DNA of 64,000 nucleotides, taken from contig JAEPLN010000001.1 of NCBI GenBank assembly GCA_017644425.1, forward strand, positions 186,001-250,000. Direction: 5' to 3'. The notes beneath the pieces were generated by a model, which saw nothing but the letters and a program-made list of their open reading frames with translations, was not told where the DNA came from and did not search any database. Position numbers and translations under genes: made by a program. Shown here in pieces: positions 8,838-17,929 of this stretch; position 1 is the first letter of the stretch, and every line of letters begins with the position of its first letter. The DNA comes from Prochlorococcus marinus CUG1433 (GTDB taxonomy: Bacteria > Cyanobacteriota > Cyanobacteriia > PCC-6307 > Cyanobiaceae).

Positions 8838-9374
8838 ATGAAAGAAGCCAACTCAAATGATACTTATGAAGCTCAGACAATTATTTTAAAAGATAGCTGT
8901 GGGAGAGAGTTATTTTGCTTTCTAGAGCAAATTGTTGAAGTTGAAGAGAAAGAATATGGCTTGTTAACCCCTGTAGATACCCCTGTATGTTTATTCAAAA
9001 TTAATAGTGAAGAAGATATTCAAGAAATTATTGATTTAGATGAAGATGACGAGATTCTTAAAAATGCAGATTCAGTCTTACAAGAACATAACTTAAAGCT
9101 TATAAGATCAGCTTCAACATTAACTGTTTCTGGTGATCTAGATGAGCCAATATATGACGAGTTAGAGGAAGATTATATTGATGAAGATGAGGAGGAATTT
9201 GATCATTTAGTAAGTTTTAATGTGAAGGATGATAAATATGAGATCCTAATGCCTGTTTTTCCGTACTTCATTTTAGGAGAACTTAAAGATGAAGGTGCTT
9301 ATCTTCTAGATAAAGATGATGAAGAAAGGATTGGACCATTAGTTGAAGCAGAATACGAGAAAACTCTAGCTTAA
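8838..9374 (+). CDS. DUF3727 family protein
   Basis: A 178-residue cytoplasmic, strongly acidic protein. The first half follows the DUF1292-like pattern (TIILKDSCGRELFCFLEQIVEV, split by a VDTPVCLFKI strand), and the whole matches the DUF3727 family seen in cyanobacteria and plastids. A glutamate/aspartate-rich linker (LEEDYIDEDEEEF) separates it from a second small beta domain ending RIGPLVEAEYE. Function unknown. It lies 31 bases after ruvX and 3 bases before the YqeG-type phosphatase, the same order of small housekeeping genes continuing in one direction. Confidence 0.8.
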   Translation: MKEANSNDTYEAQTIILKDSCGRELFCFLEQIVEVEEKEYGLLTPVDTPVCLFKINSEEDIQEIIDLDEDDEILKNADSVLQEHNLKLIRSASTLTVSGDLDEPIYDELEEDYIDEDEEEFDHLVSFNVKDDKYEILMPVFPYFILGELKDEGAYLLDKDDEERIGPLVEAEYEKTLA

Positions 9375-9377
9375 GGA

Positions 9378-9872
9378 ATGAACTCTCTCATCAAAGTAGG
9401 TTGGGATTCGAATTTACCAATATATATGATTTCTCAATCTGAGTTGCAAAAAAAAGGGATTAATTCTTTATTGCTTGACGTTGATGGGACTCTTGTAAAT
9501 AGAAAATCAAATATGATCCCAAAAGCTGTAAAAAATTGGATCATTGAATCTAAAAAACTTTTCTCCTTATATCTAATAAGTAATAATCCATCAAAAAAAA
9601 GAATCGCAAAAATAGCAAAAGAATTAAATTTAAGGTATAAATACAATGCATCAAAACCAAGAAAAAAAGTAACTTTGTCTGTTATCAAAGAAATTGGTAG
9701 AGAGCCAAAAAGTATTGCCATTATTGGCGACAGAATTTTTACAGATATTATTGTTGGGAATAGATGTGATATAAAAACAATATTAGTTAAGAGATTAAAT
9801 AGAGATGGCTTGCCCATAAAATTTAATTTAACTTTGACAATAGAAAAATTTATTTCTGATTTTATAAAATGA
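9378..9872 (+). CDS. HAD superfamily phosphatase, YqeG family (subfamily IIIA)
   Basis: 164 residues with the HAD motifs: [10 protein letters not shown] (nucleophile and acid/base Asp), [10 protein letters not shown] (motif II), KPRKK lysine (motif III) and [15 protein letters not shown] (motif IV). This spacing is that of the YqeG/PGP1-like group; in yeast and plants relatives dephosphorylate phosphatidylglycerol phosphate, which would complete the pathway begun by pgsA in this window (inference). It overlaps proB by 4 bases (ATGA). Confidence 0.85.
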   Translation: MNSLIKVGWDSNLPIYMISQSELQKKGINSLLLDVDGTLVNRKSNMIPKAVKNWIIESKKLFSLYLISNNPSKKRIAKIAKELNLRYKYNASKPRKKVTLSVIKEIGREPKSIAIIGDRIFTDIIVGNRCDIKTILVKRLNRDGLPIKFNLTLTIEKFISDFIK

Positions 9873-10951
9873 AAATTTGGGTTATAAAAATTGGTACTAG
9901 TATTTTAAGAGGAACAGAGGAAACATCTACAGAAGAAGTTATTGAAAACCTTTCTAGAACCTTTACAAGTTTTCTTTCAAAAGGAAACAAGATAATTTTA
10001 GTAACTAGTGGAGCCGTTGGATTAGGTTGCCAAAAGTTAAATATTAAAACAAGACCAAATGATTTAAGTACCCTTCAAGCTACTGCAGCAGTGGGTCAAG
10101 TAAATTTAATGTCCTTATACGATAAAGTATTTAATAAATTAGGTCTTAATATTGCTCAAATTTTAATAACTAAAGCTGATTTCAATTCACGAGAATCCTT
10201 TAATAACGCTTCTAAAACTTTAAAAAGATTAATCGATTTGAATGTTATTCCAATAGTAAATGAAAATGATACCGTAGCAAATGAAGAGCTTAAATACGGA
10301 GATAATGATACCCTCTCTGCTTTAGTTGCCTTGGCTATAAATGCTAACAAGCTTATTTTATTAACCGATATTGAAAATCTATACTCAAAAGATCCACGTA
10401 ACAATAAAGATGCGCAACCTATTAAAGAAGTTCACAATAGTGAATTAAAGGAAATTAAAGATAAAAATATTCAAAACTCAAATAATGAATGGGGAACAGG
10501 AGGAATTTCTACAAAATTAATTTCTGCAGAAATAGCAACAAAAGGAGGAGTCGAAGTCCAACTAGTTGATGGAACTAATAAAAAAAACTTAATTGAAATA
10601 TTTAATGATAATAAAATTGGAACTTTATTTTATCCAGTAGAAAAACCTATTGGAAACAAAAAAAGTTGGCTTTCACATGCAATTCAAACAGTAGGGAAAA
10701 TTACTTTAGATGATGGGGCTTCTTTTGCAATAAAAAAAAAAGGTGCCTCACTCTTAGCGGTTGGTGTTAAGAATGTAGAAGGAAACTTTACGATTAATCA
10801 GGCAGTTAAAATCGTAAATACAAATGATAAAGAAGTTGCAAAAGGTTTAGTATCAATAAGTAGCGACAAATTAAGAAGTATCTTAAATAATAAAGAAAAT
10901 AACAACTCCTCGATAATTGTCGTTCATAGAGACGTTCTTGCTCTCTCTTAG
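9869..10951 (+). CDS. proB: Glutamate 5-kinase with PUA domain
   Basis: First step of proline synthesis, phosphorylating glutamate with ATP in the cytoplasm. The amino-acid kinase domain fills residues 1 to about 255: [38 protein letters not shown] and a [15 protein letters not shown] glycine loop. A C-terminal PUA domain follows ([28 protein letters not shown]). 360 residues is normal for the two-domain form, which is usually feedback-inhibited by proline. The ATG overlaps the phosphatase stop codon. Confidence 0.97.
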   Translation: MKIWVIKIGTSILRGTEETSTEEVIENLSRTFTSFLSKGNKIILVTSGAVGLGCQKLNIKTRPNDLSTLQATAAVGQVNLMSLYDKVFNKLGLNIAQILITKADFNSRESFNNASKTLKRLIDLNVIPIVNENDTVANEELKYGDNDTLSALVALAINANKLILLTDIENLYSKDPRNNKDAQPIKEVHNSELKEIKDKNIQNSNNEWGTGGISTKLISAEIATKGGVEVQLVDGTNKKNLIEIFNDNKIGTLFYPVEKPIGNKKSWLSHAIQTVGKITLDDGASFAIKKKGASLLAVGVKNVEGNFTINQAVKIVNTNDKEVAKGLVSISSDKLRSILNNKENNNSSIIVVHRDVLALS

Positions 10952-10971
10952 AAAAAAATTTAAACTGAAAA

Positions 10972-12006
10972 ATGCTTTTAAGTGATTTAGTTGATCTAAT
11001 AAAAAAAGGAAATTCAAATTTTATTAGTGCCAATATTTTCGAAGATTTAAATATAGATGATGCTGCCTCATTAGATTCTGCAGTTAATCATCAAATATCT
11101 TTTTTAGAAGAAAATAATATTCTTAAAGAAAAATTAGATCAAACTAAAGCATCAGCAATAATAACTACTAACAACGATGAAATCGTTAGTGCCCTAAAAA
11201 AACTCAATATATCAAACATAATCGTTAAAAATCCAAGAATTGCATTTGCAGAAGTATTGGATTGTTTATATAAAACTATCAATTTCAAACCAGGAATTCA
11301 TGCTTCAGCAGTTATAGATAAAACAGCAATAATTGGAGCAGATTGCCATATTGGACCTAATGTCTATATTGGAGAAAATACTGTAATTGGAAACAATAAT
11401 CATATTCTTCCTGGATCATCAATTTTAGGCAATGTTCGAATAGGAAATAATAATATAATTCATCCAAATTGTGTTATTTACGAAAATACCACTTTAAAAA
11501 ATAATTGTGTAATTAATTCAAATTCTGTTATTGGATCAGAGGGATTTGGTTTTATTCCTGAAAATGGCAAATGGGTAAAGATGCCGCAAAAAGGTGGTGT
11601 AAAAATAATGAGTTTTGTAGAAATTGGAACTAATTGTTGTATTGATAGACCTGCAGTTGGATTTACTTTTATTGATGAGGGAACAAAGTTGGATAATTTA
11701 ATACAAATAGGTCATGGCGTAAAAATTGGAAAGAATTGTGCATTTGCAGCTCAAGTCGGTATCGCTGGAGGAGCAAATATTGGAGATGGTGTTATTTTGG
11801 CAGGGCAAGTAGGAGTTAATAATAGAGTAAAAGTTGGTAATAATGTCATTGCGAGTTCAAAATGCGGAATCCATTGTGACGTAGAAGATGGCAAGGTAAT
11901 TAGTGGTTTCCCCGCGATGGAAAATAAATCATGGCTAAGGAGTTCAAGTATTTTTAAAAAATTACCAGAATTAGCAAAAAAACTTAGACAATTAGACAAG
12001 CAATAA
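10972..12006 (+). CDS. lpxD: UDP-3-O-(3-hydroxyacyl)glucosamine N-acyltransferase
   Basis: Third step of lipid A synthesis: N-acylation of UDP-3-O-acylglucosamine. The first 100 residues form the uridine-binding domain, then a left-handed beta helix of many hexapeptide repeats (GADCHIGPNVYIGENTVIG and so on), including the catalytic histidine region QIGHGVKIG, and the C-terminal ISGFPAMENKSWLR segment found in LpxD. 344 residues is the family norm. It shows that this organism keeps a lipid A-like pathway; lptB elsewhere in the window fits. ATG start; spacing of 20 bases after proB. Confidence 0.95.
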   Translation: MLLSDLVDLIKKGNSNFISANIFEDLNIDDAASLDSAVNHQISFLEENNILKEKLDQTKASAIITTNNDEIVSALKKLNISNIIVKNPRIAFAEVLDCLYKTINFKPGIHASAVIDKTAIIGADCHIGPNVYIGENTVIGNNNHILPGSSILGNVRIGNNNIIHPNCVIYENTTLKNNCVINSNSVIGSEGFGFIPENGKWVKMPQKGGVKIMSFVEIGTNCCIDRPAVGFTFIDEGTKLDNLIQIGHGVKIGKNCAFAAQVGIAGGANIGDGVILAGQVGVNNRVKVGNNVIASSKCGIHCDVEDGKVISGFPAMENKSWLRSSSIFKKLPELAKKLRQLDKQ

Positions 12007-12034
12007 TTTATTGTTCTATTAAACAAAAATTTAA

Positions 12035-13108
12035 ATGAAGAAATATAAGATTGTTTTATTGTCAGGAGACGGAATTGGACCAGAGATTTCAGAAGTTTCA
12101 AAAAAAGTTTTAAAAAAGCTTTCAAAAAATCATGATTTCGATATTGAGATTATTGAAAAATTATTTGGAGGGATAGCATATGAAAAATATGGTACTCCTG
12201 CTCCAGATGAGACACTAGATCAATGCAAAAAAAGTGATGCAGTACTTTTAGCATGTGTTGGAGATATTAAATATGATTCTCTTGCAAGAGAATTAAGGCC
12301 AGAAAGTGGGTTACTAAAGTTAAGATCTGCCCTAAACCTTTTCGCAAATATCAGGCCTGTCAAAATAAGAAAATCTCTCTTGGAAGCAAGTACATTAAAA
12401 AAAGAAATCGTTGAACATGTAGATCTTATTGTTGTAAGAGAATTAATAGGAGGAATTTATTTTGGAAAACCAAGAGGACATATAACAAATACAAAAATCC
12501 CAAAAGCTTTCAATACGATGGTTTATGATTCGACCGAAATAGAAAGAATAACTGAAATAGCAATAAAAATTGCTAACCAAAGAAATAAAAAAATATGTTC
12601 TGTTGACAAATCAAACGTTCTTGAGGTTAGTCAATTGTGGAGAGATACAGTTTTAAATATCACCTCAAAAGATAAAAATATATCTCTAAGCAATATGTAC
12701 GTTGATAATGCAGCAATGCAATTAGTTAGAGATCCTGGTCAATTTGATGTGATTTTAACAAGTAATTTATTTGGAGATATTTTAAGCGATTTAGCCGCAA
12801 TGTTAACTGGTTCTATTGGTATGCTTCCATCTGCTTCTCTAAACAATAATGGCCCGGGAGTTTTTGAACCTGTTCATGGCTCGGCTCCTGATATAGCTGG
12901 CAAAAATATAGCGAATCCAATAGCAATGCTTTTATCTGCTTCCATGATGTTAAAAATTGGATTAAACGAAGAAGAAGCTGCAGAAAATTTAGAAACTGCC
13001 ATTGATAAAGTTTTATCAAAAGGATTTAGAACAGCAGATTTAGCTAATGGGTCTTCTGAAGTTTTATCTTGCAGTGAAATCGGAGATAAAATAATGGATG
13101 AAATTTAA
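12035..13108 (+). CDS. leuB: 3-isopropylmalate dehydrogenase
   Basis: NAD-dependent oxidative decarboxylation of 3-isopropylmalate in leucine synthesis. Motifs: LLSGDGIGPEI at the N-terminus, SGLLKLRSALNLFANIRP with substrate-binding arginines, VVRELIGGIYFG, VDKSNVLE, VDNAAMQL, SNLFGDILSDLAAMLTGS with the metal-binding aspartates, and EPVHGSAPDIAGKNIANP. 357 residues, full length. Followed by 89 bases with A/T runs before phosphoribulokinase. Confidence 0.97.
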   Translation: MKKYKIVLLSGDGIGPEISEVSKKVLKKLSKNHDFDIEIIEKLFGGIAYEKYGTPAPDETLDQCKKSDAVLLACVGDIKYDSLARELRPESGLLKLRSALNLFANIRPVKIRKSLLEASTLKKEIVEHVDLIVVRELIGGIYFGKPRGHITNTKIPKAFNTMVYDSTEIERITEIAIKIANQRNKKICSVDKSNVLEVSQLWRDTVLNITSKDKNISLSNMYVDNAAMQLVRDPGQFDVILTSNLFGDILSDLAAMLTGSIGMLPSASLNNNGPGVFEPVHGSAPDIAGKNIANPIAMLLSASMMLKIGLNEEEAAENLETAIDKVLSKGFRTADLANGSSEVLSCSEIGDKIMDEI

Positions 13109-13197
13109 AAAAAAATTAATAAATAAAAAAATATTTTTAAGTAAAACATAAAGTTGGCATATGACCTGTCAGAATCATGAGATATTGTTTTTAAAAA

Positions 13198-14094
13198 ATG
13201 TCAAAACGTCATCCAGTAGTCGCTGTAACAGGATCTTCAGGAGCAGGAACAAGTACAGTAAAAAGAGCCTTTGAGCATATATTTGCCAGAGAAGATATTG
13301 TTCCCGCAGTTGTAGAAGGTGATAGTTACCACAGATTTGAAAGAATGCCTATGAAAAAAGCTATGGCAGACGCACTTGCAAAAGGTGAAAATTTCTCTCA
13401 TTTTGGTCCAGAGGCTAATCTTTTTGACAAGTTAGAAGAACTTTTTAAAATCTATGGTGAAACTGGAGGAGGAAAGAAAAGATATTATCTACATAGTCTT
13501 GAAGAAGCAGAAGAACATAATACAAGACTTGGGACATCCCTAGAACCTGGTCAATTTACTCCATGGGAAGATATTCCTGAGGGGACAGACGTACTTTTTT
13601 ATGAAGGTTTGCATGGCGGGGTAGAAGGTGATGGATACAATGTGGCATCTTATGCTGATTTACTTGTTGGCGTTGTTCCAATAACAAATTTAGAGTGGAT
13701 TCAAAAAATCCATAGAGATAACGCAGAAAGAGGTTACTCAGCGGAAACCATTGTAGATACGATATTAAGAAGAATGCCTGATTATATAAATCACATCTGC
13801 CCACAATTCAGCAAAACCGATATTAATTTCCAAAGAATTCCCACAATTGATACTTCAAATCCTTTCATATGCAGAAATATCCCAACTCCTGATGAGAGCT
13901 TTGTGATCATACATTTCAGAAAAGGGGCAAGAGAGAAATGGGGTATTGATTTTCAATACTTGCTTGGAATGATTAACGATTCATTTATGTCAAGTCCAAC
14001 AAGTATCGTTGTAAATGGTGGAAAAATGGGATTCGCAATGGAACTAATTCTCACTCCAATAATTCATAAAATGATTGAGGAGAAAAATAAATAA
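13198..14094 (+). CDS. prk: Phosphoribulokinase, class I (proteobacterial type)
   Basis: ATP-dependent phosphorylation of ribulose-5-phosphate to RuBP, the Rubisco substrate. The 298-residue protein has the P-loop GSSGAGTS (12-19), VEGDSYHRFERM, FSHFGPEANLF, LFYEGLHGG with the catalytic acid, NLEWIQKIHRD, and HICPQFSKTDINFQR. These spellings and the length are those of the octameric class I enzyme of purple bacteria. The class II form known from plants and beta-cyanobacteria begins with a different P-loop and has redox cysteines beside it. Here the only cysteines are at about 201 and 225, so thioredoxin or CP12 control through the N-terminal pair is not possible. Own promoter likely in the 89-base spacer. 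Confidence 0.95.
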   Translation: MSKRHPVVAVTGSSGAGTSTVKRAFEHIFAREDIVPAVVEGDSYHRFERMPMKKAMADALAKGENFSHFGPEANLFDKLEELFKIYGETGGGKKRYYLHSLEEAEEHNTRLGTSLEPGQFTPWEDIPEGTDVLFYEGLHGGVEGDGYNVASYADLLVGVVPITNLEWIQKIHRDNAERGYSAETIVDTILRRMPDYINHICPQFSKTDINFQRIPTIDTSNPFICRNIPTPDESFVIIHFRKGAREKWGIDFQYLLGMINDSFMSSPTSIVVNGGKMGFAMELILTPIIHKMIEEKNK

Positions 14095-14234
14095 TATTTA
14101 ATTTTGGATTATCAACTCAAATCATTTTATTTTTTACTTTTAAGAGTTTTTAATCTAGAGGATTTCAAATTTTTATATAACTTTCTTGATAAAAGTACCT
14201 AATTTAGATTTAAATAGAAAAAACAGAAAACATT

Positions 14235-15116
14235 GTGTCATTAATCGACTGGTTTGCCGCAAGGCGTAAAGATCAATTTGTTGGGAAAGTTTCGCAAGAT
14301 ACTGATGAGGGAGATGGTTTGTGGGTTAAATGTTCAGAATGTTCGCAAGTAGCCTATAGAAAAGACCTCATTTCAAATTTCAATGTTTGTAGTAATTGTG
14401 GACACCACAATAGGATTAATAGCGATGAAAGGATAAATATAATTGCTGACAAAAACTCATTCGAGGAGTTTGATAGTTCGCTAAGTCCTACAGATCCTTT
14501 AGGTTTTAAAGATAGAAGAGCGTATGCTGATCGAATTAAAGAAAGTCAAGCAGGTACAGGTTTAAGAGATGGAGTCGTAACAGGTATCTGTTCTGTAAAT
14601 TCAATGCCTTTAGCATTAGCTGTTATGGATTTTCGATTTATGGGAGGATCCATGGGTTCAGTTGTTGGTGAAAAAATTACAAGGATAATTGAGAAAGCAA
14701 CTTTAGAAAATTTTCCAATTCTTATTGTTTGCGCATCAGGCGGGGCAAGGATGCAAGAGGGTATGTTAAGTCTTATGCAAATGGCAAAAATATCTGGAGC
14801 ACTAAAAAAACATAAAGAAAAAAATCTTCTTTATATGCCCTTGTTAACTCATCCAACCACTGGAGGGGTAACAGCAAGCTTTGCAATGTTAGGTGATTTA
14901 ATTTTGGCGGAACCCAAAGCTCTTATTGGTTTTGCTGGAAGAAGGGTTATAGAACAAACATTAAGAGAAAAATTACCCGATAATTTTCAAACAGCTGAAT
15001 ATCTGCTTGAGCATGGTTTTGTTGATGTAATAGTTAAAAGGAAAGATCTCAAGGATACTTTGACTAAAATTTTAAAAATTCATGGTGTAAAAGAACTTGC
15101 AAAAGCAAATATATAA
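14235..15116 (+). CDS. accD: Acetyl-CoA carboxylase carboxyltransferase subunit beta
   Basis: Transfers carboxyl from carboxybiotin to acetyl-CoA in fatty-acid synthesis, working with AccA. The N-terminal zinc ribbon is complete: C33-x2-C36 and C52-x2-C55. The crotonase-like carboxyltransferase domain follows with [50 protein letters not shown] and [11 protein letters not shown]. 293 residues, normal length. The start is GTG at 14235, giving the usual [12 protein letters not shown]-terminus. It is followed 1 base later by the next ATG. Confidence 0.97.
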   Translation: MSLIDWFAARRKDQFVGKVSQDTDEGDGLWVKCSECSQVAYRKDLISNFNVCSNCGHHNRINSDERINIIADKNSFEEFDSSLSPTDPLGFKDRRAYADRIKESQAGTGLRDGVVTGICSVNSMPLALAVMDFRFMGGSMGSVVGEKITRIIEKATLENFPILIVCASGGARMQEGMLSLMQMAKISGALKKHKEKNLLYMPLLTHPTTGGVTASFAMLGDLILAEPKALIGFAGRRVIEQTLREKLPDNFQTAEYLLEHGFVDVIVKRKDLKDTLTKILKIHGVKELAKANI

Positions 15117-15117
15117 A

Positions 15118-15510
15118 ATGAGAATTATTTCAAATTTCTTTTATTTTTCTTTAAGCCTTTTATTTTTTATTTTAAATTTTGCCTCTTATTCATTTGCGAT
15201 CGGAAATGTTGATTGGGTTCTCCTTAAAGAGAATGATGATGGGAAGGAATGGCTTGATAAAGGCAGTATTAAGTTGCTTTCAAATGGTGAAATAAGTGTC
15301 TTAACAAAGTTCTTCAAAAATCCAACTAATTCTGATGATGATGGAGAGTTATCACTTTATGTAATGAGAATTAATTGCGATGAAAAAAAGTTTAAAGATA
15401 CATCCATAAATGGAATACCTCAATTCAATTCAAAATGGCAAACTTCCAATAATGATGAACTAATAGATGTAGTTATTGAAAATAGCTGTTCAGAGTTTAT
15501 AAATGAATAA
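15118..15510 (+). CDS. Exported protein of unknown function, 130 residues
   Basis: The ATG at 15118 lies one base after the accD stop and gives a clear signal peptide (MRIISNFF, then a long hydrophobic core, cleavage expected near SYSFA). An upstream in-frame TTG would place the start inside accD and bury the signal. The mature part is about 100 residues, begins NVDWVLLKENDDGKEWLDKGS, and has two cysteines. The pattern of a short beta protein with a DWV..K.EW..KGSI opening is common among small picocyanobacterial exported proteins. No function known to me. Confidence 0.7.
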   Translation: MRIISNFFYFSLSLLFFILNFASYSFAIGNVDWVLLKENDDGKEWLDKGSIKLLSNGEISVLTKFFKNPTNSDDDGELSLYVMRINCDEKKFKDTSINGIPQFNSKWQTSNNDELIDVVIENSCSEFINE

Positions 15511-15512
15511 TA

Positions 15513-16610
15513 ATGAATACTAAAAATAAAAAATTAAAAATAGCAATAGCTGGACTAGGGTTTGGTAAAAAAGTTCATTTAGAGGCATTAAAAGAGTCTA
15601 ATTATTTTACTCCTGTAGCTATTTACCATTATGAGAAAAAGCAAAAATCTATATTAGAAAAAGAAACGGGTTTAGATTTTTTTCATGATTGGGAAGATTT
15701 AGTTAAATCTCCAGAAATTGATGGAGTTATCATTGCTACCCCTCCTGAATCCAGATATAAATTAGCAAAAAGGGCGCTAGAGAATAACAAAAATTTGCTC
15801 CTAGAAAAACCCGTTTCAATATCGTCTTCTGAAATAGAAGAGCTTCAGAGAATATCTTTGATTAATAATTTAAGCGTATGTGTTGATTTTGAATACAGAG
15901 CAGTGCCCCTTTTTCTTCAAACAAAAAAACTTATTGATGAAAATATTTTAGGAAAAATATATTTAGTCAAATTAGATTGGTTAATGGGGAGCAGATCCGA
16001 TCCTAAAAGAGCTTGGAATTGGTATTCTTTGGAAGAAAAAGGTGGAGGAGTTATTGGCGCCTTAGGTACTCATGCATTCGACATGTTGAATTGGTTTTTC
16101 GGAGAATCAATAAATGTATCCGGTAAGTTAGCAACATCAATCAAAAAAAGACCTTTACCTAATTCATCTGATTTAAATGATGTTACGAGTGAAGATGTAT
16201 GTTTAGCCAGTATAGAAATATCAAACTACAGCTCGAATCTTATTCCATGTCAGGTATCTTTATCATCAATCTCTAAAAATGGTAGAGGATTTAGTTTGGA
16301 AATATATGGAAGCGAAGGTTCACTTATTCTTAAAAGCGAAAACCAAAAAGATTATGTACATGGTTTTAATTTGAAATATTCAAACAACGAAAATAAAATA
16401 CAAAATCTAACTGCAGATCCAAGTTTTAATTTTGAAAAAACATGGACTGATGGGAGATTAGCTCCAGTTTTGAGAATTCAAAATTTATGGGCTCAGAGTA
16501 TAATTAATGGAACACCTGTGATCCCAGGCTTATGTGAGGGACTTGCTAGTCATAAAGTTTGCGAAGCAATAAGAGAATCTTCGAAAAGTGGATTAACTAT
16601 CAAAATTTAA
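15513..16610 (+). CDS. Gfo/Idh/MocA family oxidoreductase
   Basis: 365-residue NAD(P)-dependent sugar or biliverdin-like oxidoreductase. The Rossmann half has IAIAGLGFGKKVHLEAL, DGVIIATPPESR and the EKP signature LLLEKPVS (catalytic lysine); the second domain carries GGGVIGALGTHAFDMLNWFFG, with the conserved His of the family. The substrate cannot be told; family members act on myo-inositol, glucose-fructose and others. It is two bases after the exported protein gene. Confidence 0.88.
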   Translation: MNTKNKKLKIAIAGLGFGKKVHLEALKESNYFTPVAIYHYEKKQKSILEKETGLDFFHDWEDLVKSPEIDGVIIATPPESRYKLAKRALENNKNLLLEKPVSISSSEIEELQRISLINNLSVCVDFEYRAVPLFLQTKKLIDENILGKIYLVKLDWLMGSRSDPKRAWNWYSLEEKGGGVIGALGTHAFDMLNWFFGESINVSGKLATSIKKRPLPNSSDLNDVTSEDVCLASIEISNYSSNLIPCQVSLSSISKNGRGFSLEIYGSEGSLILKSENQKDYVHGFNLKYSNNENKIQNLTADPSFNFEKTWTDGRLAPVLRIQNLWAQSIINGTPVIPGLCEGLASHKVCEAIRESSKSGLTIKI

Positions 16611-16713
16611 GGCTTTACATTTATAAGTAGCAATTATCACCCGATAAAGTATTGGATTGATTTTATTTTTTTTTCATATTCTGGAAAAATCAATTGAACT
16701 GAATTATTAAAGA

Positions 16714-17781
16714 ATGGCTTTAAATTATTACAAAAATGAGCTTAAAGAAAATGCTCAATTACTAGCTTCTAAAGGAAAAGGGATATTAGCGGTAGATGAA
16801 TCCACTAAAACAGTAGGTAAAAGACTCGCTGGAATTGGCGTTGAGAATACTGAAGACAATAGGAAGGCATATAGAGGAATGCTTTTTACTACAGAAGGTC
16901 TTGGTAAATATATAAGTGGAGCAATCCTCTTCGAAGAAACTCTTTATCAGAATCACCAAGATGGTGAATCAATGGTTAAAAAACTAAATGATTTAGGTAT
17001 TATTCCAGGAATAAAGGTAGATAAAGGCCTAAATCCACTTCCAGGAGCAGGAGATGTAGAAACTTTTTGCTCTGGCTTAGATGGGTTAGTTGAAAGAGCA
17101 GCAAAATATTATGAACAAGGTGCAAGATTTGCAAAGTGGAGAGCAGTTCTGCAAATTACAAATGATGGTTGCCCTTCAAAAATATCAATTCAAGAGAATG
17201 CTTGGGGATTAGCAAGGTATGCAAGATCAGTTCAAGAATCAGGCTTGGTACCAATTATTGAACCCGAAATCTTAATGGACGGCGACCATACTATTGAAAA
17301 AACTGCTGAAGTTCAAGAAGAGGTAATAAAGCAGGTTTATATTGCCTGTCAAGCAAATGGGGTTTTTCTAGAAGGCACTCTATTAAAACCTTCTATGACT
17401 GTTAATGGAGCAGATTGTCCAACAAAAGCTGATCCTATGAAAGTTGCTGAAATGACAATTAGAACTATGGAAAGATGCGTTCCTGCATCTGTTCCAGGAA
17501 TAGTTTTCTTATCAGGAGGTTTAAGCGAAGAAGCTGCTTCTGTTTATTTAAATAATATGAATACTCTTTACAGGAAAGCTTTATGGAATATTTCATTTTC
17601 ATATGGAAGAGCATTACAACACTCATGCTTAAAGGCCTGGAAAGGAAGCGATGTTGAAGGAGGTCAAAAAGCATTAAGAGCAAGAGCTCAAGCAAACTCT
17701 GAAGCTTCAAAAGGTGTCTATGTGGCAGGATCACAACCTTCATCTGATGAGCAATTGTTTGTAGCAGGCTACACTTACTAA
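16714..17781 (+). CDS. fda: Fructose-bisphosphate aldolase, class I
   Basis: Schiff-base aldolase cleaving or making fructose-1,6-bisphosphate, for glycolysis and the Calvin cycle. Eukaryote-like class I features: GKGILAVDEST, GIKVDKGLNPLPG, FAKWRAVLQI, IIEPEILMDGDH, FLEGTLLKPSMT with the Schiff-base lysine, FLSGGLSEEAAS, and SFSYGRALQ. The C-terminal VAGYTY tail ends in tyrosine, as in the animal and plant enzymes, where it helps catalysis. 355 residues. Unusual in sitting directly before a class II aldolase gene. Confidence 0.96.
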   Translation: MALNYYKNELKENAQLLASKGKGILAVDESTKTVGKRLAGIGVENTEDNRKAYRGMLFTTEGLGKYISGAILFEETLYQNHQDGESMVKKLNDLGIIPGIKVDKGLNPLPGAGDVETFCSGLDGLVERAAKYYEQGARFAKWRAVLQITNDGCPSKISIQENAWGLARYARSVQESGLVPIIEPEILMDGDHTIEKTAEVQEEVIKQVYIACQANGVFLEGTLLKPSMTVNGADCPTKADPMKVAEMTIRTMERCVPASVPGIVFLSGGLSEEAASVYLNNMNTLYRKALWNISFSYGRALQHSCLKAWKGSDVEGGQKALRARAQANSEASKGVYVAGSQPSSDEQLFVAGYTY

Positions 17782-17852
17782 TTAAAAAAATCCTAAAAAT
17801 ATACTCTGGGTCATAAAATTAGTTTCCTTAATTTAGTATTTTGTATATCTAA

Positions 17853-17881
17853 TGACGTGACATTTGATACCTCTTTATACT
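17853..17881 (+). promoter_or_regulatory. Candidate promoter of the class II aldolase gene
   Basis: TGACGT (17853-17858), a 17-base spacer and TATACT (17876-17881). A start near 17888 would leave a leader of about 42 bases that contains a small hairpin (ATGCT at 17898-17902 with AGCAT at 17909-17913). The -10 box is strong, the -35 box only partial. It would let the class II aldolase be expressed separately from the class I gene. Confidence 0.45.
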
Positions 17882-17929
17882 AAACTCTCGGAAACATATG
17901 CTTTATGTAGCATTTAACTTATTTTAATT

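Noticed and set aside
17888-17896. CGGAAACA motif in the class II aldolase leader, reminiscent of Yfr2-type small RNAs
   Set aside because: Only one copy of the motif and no surrounding Yfr2-like fold; more likely part of the fba leader.
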